Assembly: GCF_014212055.1 (NCBI RefSeq)
Contig: NZ_JACJVO010000032.1
Span: forward strand, 248,001-312,000
Direction: 5' to 3'
Length of the DNA: 64,000 bases
Source of the DNA: Cohnella zeiphila
Lineage (GTDB): Bacteria; Bacillota; Bacilli; Paenibacillales; Paenibacillaceae
Made by a program: the position numbers and the translations under genes. Below are positions 59,800-64,000 of this stretch, one piece after another (positions within the stretch are counted from its first letter, which is position 1; the number at the start of each line of letters is the position of its first letter). Under the pieces are notes generated by a model. It was not told the DNA's origin and did not search any database. It saw only the letters and a list, made by a program, of their open reading frames with translations.

Positions 59800-60738
59800 A
59801 TGAAGTACCGGAGATTGGGAGGCACCGGCCTCAAGGTCAGCGAGATCAGTCTCGGAAGCTGGCTCACATATGGCGGTTACGTGGAAAAAGAGAACGCGGT
59901 CAAGGCGATTCGGACCGCTTACGATTTGGGCATTAATTTCTTCGATACGGCGAACGTTTACGAGAAAGGAGCGGCCGAGGTCGTCGTCGGCGAGACGCTG
60001 CGCGAGTATCCCCGCGAATCGTACGTGCTGGCGACCAAGGTGTTCTGGCCGATGGGCGACGGCCCGAACGACCGGGGACTGTCCCGCAAGCACGTGACCG
60101 AGCAGTGCAACGCCAGCCTGAAGCGGCTCGGGCTCGACTACGTGGACATTCTCTATTGCCACCGCTACGATCCGGAGACGCCGGTCGAAGAGACGCTGCG
60201 GGCCATCGACGACCTCGTTCGCCAGGGCAAGGTGCTGTACGTCGGCGTCAGCGAATGGACGGCGGCCAATATCGCCGAAGGGCTGGCGGCGGCCGACCGG
60301 TACTTGCTGGACCGGATCGTGGTGAACCAGCCGATCTATAACATGTTCAACCGTTATATCGAGAAGGAAGTCATTCCGATCAGCGAGCGTAACGGAATCG
60401 GACAAGTCGTCTTCTCGCCGCTCGCCCAAGGGCTGCTGACGGGCAAGTACGCTTCGGCGACGGATATTCCGGAAGGAAGCCGCGCGGCGCGTCTCGAGTG
60501 GGTGCGCAACGGCATTACCGAGGAGAAGATCGCCAAGGTGCGCGAGCTCGGCAAGATCGCGGCCGAGCTTAACATTACGGTCGGACAGCTGGCGCTCGCC
60601 TGGATTCTTCGGCAGCCGAACGTGTCGAGCGCGTTGGTCGGCGCGAGCCGTCCGGAGCAGGTGGCGGAGAACGCGGCCGCAGCCGGCATCGCGCTGAGCG
60701 GCGAAGTGCTGGAGCAGATCGAGACGATTCTGGAATAG
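59800..60738 (+). CDS. Aldo-keto reductase, K+ channel beta-subunit-like
   Basis: A 312-residue NADPH-dependent (alpha/beta)8 oxidoreductase, start MKYRRLGGTGLKVSEISLGS after AAAGGAGGAG. The catalytic tetrad is complete: Asp49 and Tyr54 (FFDTANVYEKG), Lys80 (LATKVFW) and His121 (LYCHRYD). The cofactor segment GQVVFSPLAQGLLTGKY and SSALVGASRPEQ matches the Kv-beta/YghZ branch. It reduces aldehydes, probably toxic products such as methylglyoxal, under control of the divergent HxlR regulator. Confidence 0.93.
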   Translation: MKYRRLGGTGLKVSEISLGSWLTYGGYVEKENAVKAIRTAYDLGINFFDTANVYEKGAAEVVVGETLREYPRESYVLATKVFWPMGDGPNDRGLSRKHVTEQCNASLKRLGLDYVDILYCHRYDPETPVEETLRAIDDLVRQGKVLYVGVSEWTAANIAEGLAAADRYLLDRIVVNQPIYNMFNRYIEKEVIPISERNGIGQVVFSPLAQGLLTGKYASATDIPEGSRAARLEWVRNGITEEKIAKVRELGKIAAELNITVGQLALAWILRQPNVSSALVGASRPEQVAENAAAAGIALSGEVLEQIETILE

Positions 60739-60773
60739 GACGCCGCCGGGAGGATACCGGCCCGGCCTGACGC

Positions 60774-60822
60774 AAGAGCCCCCGAGCGAAGGCGAGCTTT
60801 CGCATCCGGGGCTCTTTCTGTT
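60774..60822 (+). terminator. Rho-independent terminator after aldo-keto reductase
   Basis: AAGAGCCCC pairs with GGGGCTCTT around a loop containing a small GCGAAGGCGAGCTTTCGC stem, followed by TCTGTT. Confidence 0.8.
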
Positions 60823-60907
60823 CAAGAGGTCTCTGGCATCCCGGCCGGATCCATCGTACAATGGACAAGTCGAAGTTCAAATGTTCGATCGCGAGGGTGA
60901 ACACGGA

Positions 60908-61084
60908 ATGGATGAACCGAAGAAGATCAGTCTGGGCGAAGCGATGAAACGAAAGCTGGAGCAGAAGAAGCAGCAGCAGGCCCAGGCCAAAGGCGGCCGG
61001 GACCATTTTTCGACGGAGACGAAGAAGCTGCAGAGCCAGATTAACAAAAAGCCGAACAACCAGAAGAAGAGAACGGGCGTTTAG
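60908..61084 (+). CDS. Small basic hypothetical protein (58 aa)
   Basis: A 58-residue highly charged protein, best start ATG 60908 after GAGGGTGAACACGG; an in-frame ATG at 60881 also exists. Lys/Gln-rich (MDEPKKISLGEAMKRKLEQK, then KQQQAQAKGG) and predicted helical. No domain known to me. A strong terminator follows it, so it is likely a real monocistronic gene; I cannot say what it does. Confidence 0.6.
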   Translation: MDEPKKISLGEAMKRKLEQKKQQQAQAKGGRDHFSTETKKLQSQINKKPNNQKKRTGV

Positions 61085-61097
61085 ATGCGCGGGAACT

Positions 61098-61128
61098 GCT
61101 GATCCTTCAAGGATCGGCGTTTTTTTTC
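61098..61128 (+). terminator. Rho-independent terminator
   Basis: GCTGATCC pairs with GGATCGGC around TTCAA, followed by eight T residues. Confidence 0.9.
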
Positions 61129-61239
61129 GCCGCGCGGCGAGATCGGAAAAAATGCGACCCGCCCCCACAATAAAGATGCGAATCGCTTTGCGCGGTGTTA
61201 GAATGGGGAAGAGTGGATTTGGACAAAGGGAGAACGAGT

Positions 61240-61887
61240 ATGATACGAATGAAAGACACCCTGAATCACGCCGGGGTCAACATAAGCGGGGACGCCGCCG
61301 ATCTGGAGCAGCTTTGCGAAGCGCTCGAGCAGATCGTCGGCGAAGAGGGAGAAGCGCCGGCTTACGAGTCGATCCGGGTCCGTGTGGCCGATCTGGTCCG
61401 CAGGCTGCGCGGTTCGCTGCAAGCAGCGGGAGAGATGGCGGTCAACGTTTGTTGGCCGGAAGCCTTGTTCCTCTCGGTGGCCCTCAACCGGTTCATCAAG
61501 CTGTACTATGCGAAGGAGAAGCGGCCCGATTGGGAACGGATGCTGGCGCGCGTTCGCAAGTTCCAGGAAGAGCTCGTCGCCTGCCTGCGCCGGACGCTGC
61601 CGGATGCCGCCTACAAGCCCGCCTCGGTCGCTTTGGGATCGTCCGTTTTTCTGGAGCAGGAATACATGACGCATTATTTGGACGAATTGAACGTCCGGTT
61701 TTTGGAGTTGAAGCCGGAGAAGCGGTTGGAGAATATCCCCGTCATGGCCAAGCGGATCGTGGAGCAAGGCGAGGAATATCGCAAATGCAAGCATGCGGTG
61801 CTCGAAGCCGCCCGGATGTACAAGTGTCCGGTAGACGAGATTCGCATCGGGGCGGAGATGCCCGCTCCGGAGCAAATCATTTGGTAA
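61240..61887 (+). CDS. Conserved hypothetical protein (215 aa)
   Basis: A 215-residue soluble, mostly helical protein. Start ATG 61240 (MIRMKDTLNHAGVNISGDAA) after AAAGGGAG; the frame upstream to 61195 is non-coding. Features are NVCWPEALFLSVALNRFIKL YYAKEKR, AYKPASVALGSSVFLEQEYM and RKCKHAVLEAARMYKCPVDE with paired Cys residues. I do not recognise the family with confidence; it may be one of the Bacillales-specific DUF proteins. Terminators lie on both sides, so it is its own unit. Confidence 0.75.
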   Translation: MIRMKDTLNHAGVNISGDAADLEQLCEALEQIVGEEGEAPAYESIRVRVADLVRRLRGSLQAAGEMAVNVCWPEALFLSVALNRFIKLYYAKEKRPDWERMLARVRKFQEELVACLRRTLPDAAYKPASVALGSSVFLEQEYMTHYLDELNVRFLELKPEKRLENIPVMAKRIVEQGEEYRKCKHAVLEAARMYKCPVDEIRIGAEMPAPEQIIW

Positions 61888-61910
61888 AATTCCAAGCAAG
61901 ACATTGAGCC

Positions 61911-61937
61911 GACCCCCGCTTTGCGGGGTCTTTTTTT
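61911..61937 (+). terminator. Rho-independent terminator
   Basis: GACCCCCGC pairs with GCGGGGTC around a TTT loop, followed by seven T residues. Confidence 0.92.
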
Positions 61938-62119
61938 ATTCATTTATCCCCAACGTTCAGAGGCTTCGCAATCGTTTATCCACCGCGTCGGGCGGGAAAA
62001 AAGCGGAGTTATACCCAGGGTGTGGGCGGATTGTGGATAGAATTGTGAATAAACTGCATCATGGAGGGGCGCTTGTGCAAAAGACCTGCGGAAGGGGCTT
62101 GAGCGGCGAGCTTCGGACC

Positions 62120-62270
62120 TGAGCCTTCGCGGCCCGACGCTAACGAACCGTTATGATCTTATTTGGATCGTATGCGGGGATTTTCCAACCTAACGAATCT
62201 GAACGGCCTTATCGACCCCGAAAAGCTCGGAGAAAGCCGATGAAACGCCGAATAAGGGATCTACGTTTCC
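62120..62270. repeat. Dispersed intergenic repeat, family 2, copy B, in a 478-bp gap
   Basis: The gap 61888-62365 has no gene beyond the terminator above. Blocks CTAACGAACC...CTTATTTGG (62130-62166) and CTAACGAATCTGAACGGCCT (62191-62210), then GGAGAAAGCCGAT and CCGAATAAGG, correspond to blocks in the gap at 42955-43150. Confidence 0.6.
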
Positions 62271-62365
62271 TTACATTCCAACACGCCGCGTTTTGACTCC
62301 AATAGCGTTGCCCAGGTTCGTTAAAAAGAGGGGAAGCCAGCGAGCCGCCTTTTTCCGCCAAGATC

Positions 62366-62629
62366 TTAAAATAGGCTCCATAACAAGGAGAGAAGCAAAA
62401 GAAGCGCCAGGATCCGCGCCCCGGAGAGCCAATGGGCGCTGTGCACCCAGAGCACGGTGGCGACGATCAGACAGGCGAGGAAAGAGGCGATATAGGCAAC
62501 GAGTACGAGCGGACTTTCGATGAGCGCGTAACGAGAGACAAGCCATTCCAATCCGCAGCGGATCGCCAGGCAGACGCTGGCCAGCCCGAGCAGCGTTTTG
62601 CTTGCAGTCCAGGTTCGATAGATCGTCAT
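62366..62629 (-). CDS. Small membrane protein (87 aa)
   Basis: An 87-residue protein starting at ATG 62629 (MTIYRTWTASKTLLGLASVC) after AAAGGAG. Three hydrophobic stretches (LLGLASVCLAIRCGLEWLV, LVLVAYIASFLACLIVATVL, ARILALLLLLSLLWSLF). No known domain; likely an inner-membrane protein of unknown role. It lies 73 bp downstream of the flavoprotein gene on the same strand, so they may be cotranscribed. Confidence 0.65.
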   Translation of the reverse strand: MTIYRTWTASKTLLGLASVCLAIRCGLEWLVSRYALIESPLVLVAYIASFLACLIVATVLWVHSAHWLSGARILALLLLLSLLWSLF

Positions 62630-62702
62630 GGAGCGGTCTCCTTTCTTGGGTACCGGCCCGCCAGCGCGATTTCTGACCAACCGCGCCGGTCCCGGTCCGG
62701 GA

Positions 62703-64000
62703 TCAGTTGACGCCGGCTTGAAGGCCGGCCTGGTTCAGCAGGTTCCAAGGCTTGTTGTAATGCGGCTGGAAGAAGAAATCGACGAATCCGAGCTCCTCCA
62801 TCGTCATCCGGTTCTGGATACAGACCGACAGCGTGTTGATCGATTGGGTCAAGTCGGCTTTCGACATCACTTGGGCTCCGACGATCCGGCCGTTATCGGC
62901 TTCGTAGACGACTTTCAGCAGCACGTTTTCGAAGGTGGGCATAAAGTCGGGACGGTCGCCCTCTTCGATCGTGACACTTTTCACATGCAAGCCCGCATCA
63001 AGGGCCCCTTGCTCGGTCAGCCCGGTTGCCGCCAGGTTCAAATCGTAAAATCGAAGGCCCGACGTGCCTTGGGTTCCCCGGTAAGGAACCGCGGGCTTCG
63101 CCAGATTGAGTGCGACGAGCGTTCCCATGCGGACGGCGTTCGTGGCCAGCGGAATATAGGCCGGCTTGCCCGTCGGATTGTACTGGACGGCGCAGCTGTC
63201 TCCCGCCGCATAGACGTCCGGGCAGCTTGTGCGCATGTATTCGTCGACGACGATCGCGCCGTTCGGGAGCATCTCGACCTGCCCGCGCAGCAGCCCGGTG
63301 TTCGGCCGGAAGCCGATGCACAGCACGACCAGATCGGCTTCGTGGATCTCTTCCGTCGTCCGCACGCCGGTCACCCGTCCGTCTTGGCCGATGAACGAAA
63401 CCACTCCCTGGCCGAGCGCGAGCCGAATGCCTCGCTCCGCCATCTCCGCCTCTACCTGCTCCGTGATCTCGGGATCCAGGTACTTGGCGAGCACGCGCGG
63501 CATCTGGTCGATCAGCGTAACGCGCTTGCCCAGCCGCTCGAACGCCTCGACCAGCTCGACGCCGATATAGCCGGCTCCGATAACGGCGATTTGCCGGGCG
63601 TCTTTCGCTTTCTCGATGATGGCGCGGGCATGATTGTAGTTTTTGCACAACTGTACGTTGCCGAGCTCGATTCCTTCCAGTCGGGGAATGACCGGCCACG
63701 ATCCGGTCGTCATCACCAGCTTGTCGTAAAAGTCCTCGCTCTCCGCTCCCGTCTCCAAATTCCGGACGCGCAGCGCGCGCTTGGCCGTATCGACCGAAAG
63801 GACGTCATGCCTCATCTTCGTATCGACGCCCAGCGCGGCGAGCTGCTCGGGATTCGAATAGAACAGTTTGGCCGGATCGGGAACGACGCCTCCGATATGA
63901 AGAGCGATGCCGCACGACAGGAAGGAGATGTTGTCGTTGCGCTCGTAGACGGTAATTTGCGCTTCCGGGTACAGCTTCGCCATCCGGGTGACGGCGGCGG
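62703..64000 (-). CDS. nox: FAD-dependent NADH oxidase / CoA-disulfide reductase-like protein, 5' end cut by window edge
   Basis: An open frame of about 432 codons reaching the edge; the extreme N-terminus with the first GxGxxG loop lies outside. Visible parts are VYERNDNISFLSCGIALHIG with the redox Cys, the NAD-binding motif IAVIGAGYIGVELVEAFERL, VVLCIGFRPNTGLL, YAAGDSCAVQYNPTGKPAYI and the dimer domain (GLRFYDLNLAATGLTEQGAL; KVVYEADNGRIVGAQVMSKA). This matches the class III NADH oxidase/CoADR family that reduces O2 to water or CoA disulfide. Which of the two it is cannot be fixed here. Confidence 0.92.
   Translation of the reverse strand, partial: AAVTRMAKLYPEAQITVYERNDNISFLSCGIALHIGGVVPDPAKLFYSNPEQLAALGVDTKMRHDVLSVDTAKRALRVRNLETGAESEDFYDKLVMTTGSWPVIPRLEGIELGNVQLCKNYNHARAIIEKAKDARQIAVIGAGYIGVELVEAFERLGKRVTLIDQMPRVLAKYLDPEITEQVEAEMAERGIRLALGQGVVSFIGQDGRVTGVRTTEEIHEADLVVLCIGFRPNTGLLRGQVEMLPNGAIVVDEYMRTSCPDVYAAGDSCAVQYNPTGKPAYIPLATNAVRMGTLVALNLAKPAVPYRGTQGTSGLRFYDLNLAATGLTEQGALDAGLHVKSVTIEEGDRPDFMPTFENVLLKVVYEADNGRIVGAQVMSKADLTQSINTLSVCIQNRMTMEELGFVDFFFQPHYNKPWNLLNQAGLQAGVN

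Overview
The window looks like chromosome from a spore-forming, bacillithiol-making, GC-rich member of the Paenibacillaceae (Paenibacillus or Cohnella type). The signs are a GerA-type spore germination protein, bacillithiol deacetylase genes, S-layer-homology (SLH) surface anchoring, YesM/YesN-like sensor and AraC-type regulator pairs beside LplB/YtcP-like sugar permeases, strong AGGAGG-type ribosome binding sites and frequent TTG/GTG starts. The genus assignment is inference from gene content. No rRNA, tRNA or CRISPR array was recognised.

Layout. 1-10.5 kb: small stress and housekeeping genes. These are two VOC proteins flanking an ECF sigma factor with a long C-terminal domain, two successive yojF + bshB2-like cassettes, an acyl-CoA dehydrogenase-like flavoprotein, a broken AraC gene, a third VOC protein, a divergent MFS/LysR pair and a DEAD-box helicase. 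10.8-20.7 kb: a carbohydrate locus with two permeases, a large binding lipoprotein, a histidine kinase, a response regulator and a GH106-like glycosidase, probably sensing, importing and cutting one glycan. 20.8-27.7 kb: a membrane protein, a DUF3231 protein, an orphan GerA subunit, a FUSC membrane protein, 3-methyladenine glycosylase and an alpha/beta hydrolase. 27.8-35.1 kb: htpG behind a perfect CIRCE operator, copZ coupled to an SRPBCC gene, a TetR/WYL/MFS efflux operon, and azoR divergent from an HxlR-type regulator.

35.2-46.5 kb is the surface and secretion region: three tandem phage-tail-collar (Mdp-like) genes, then a giant protein of about 1950 residues with a cadherin-like domain, six copies of a near-identical 468-bp repeat and three C-terminal SLH domains, then a secreted multidomain protein of about 1013 residues. 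46.7-57.1 kb: a CYTH phosphatase, then a TPP riboswitch leading an eleven-gene thiamin operon (ylmB-tenA-thiZ-thiX-thiY-thiF-thiE-thiS-thiG-thiO-thiD). It combines import and salvage of the formylaminopyrimidine with thiazole synthesis and coupling; thiC is not here. 57.1-64 kb: a chemoreceptor, an HxlR/aldo-keto reductase pair, small conserved genes and a truncated NADH-oxidase-like flavoprotein.

The least explained signals are non-coding. Five palindromes sit at an exact 51-bp period between thiF and thiE. Two families of dispersed intergenic repeats occur, one with three members (near 2.9, 10.7 and 46.5 kb) and one with two (near 43.0 and 62.2 kb). All boundaries, family calls and comparisons were made by eye; no database search was run.
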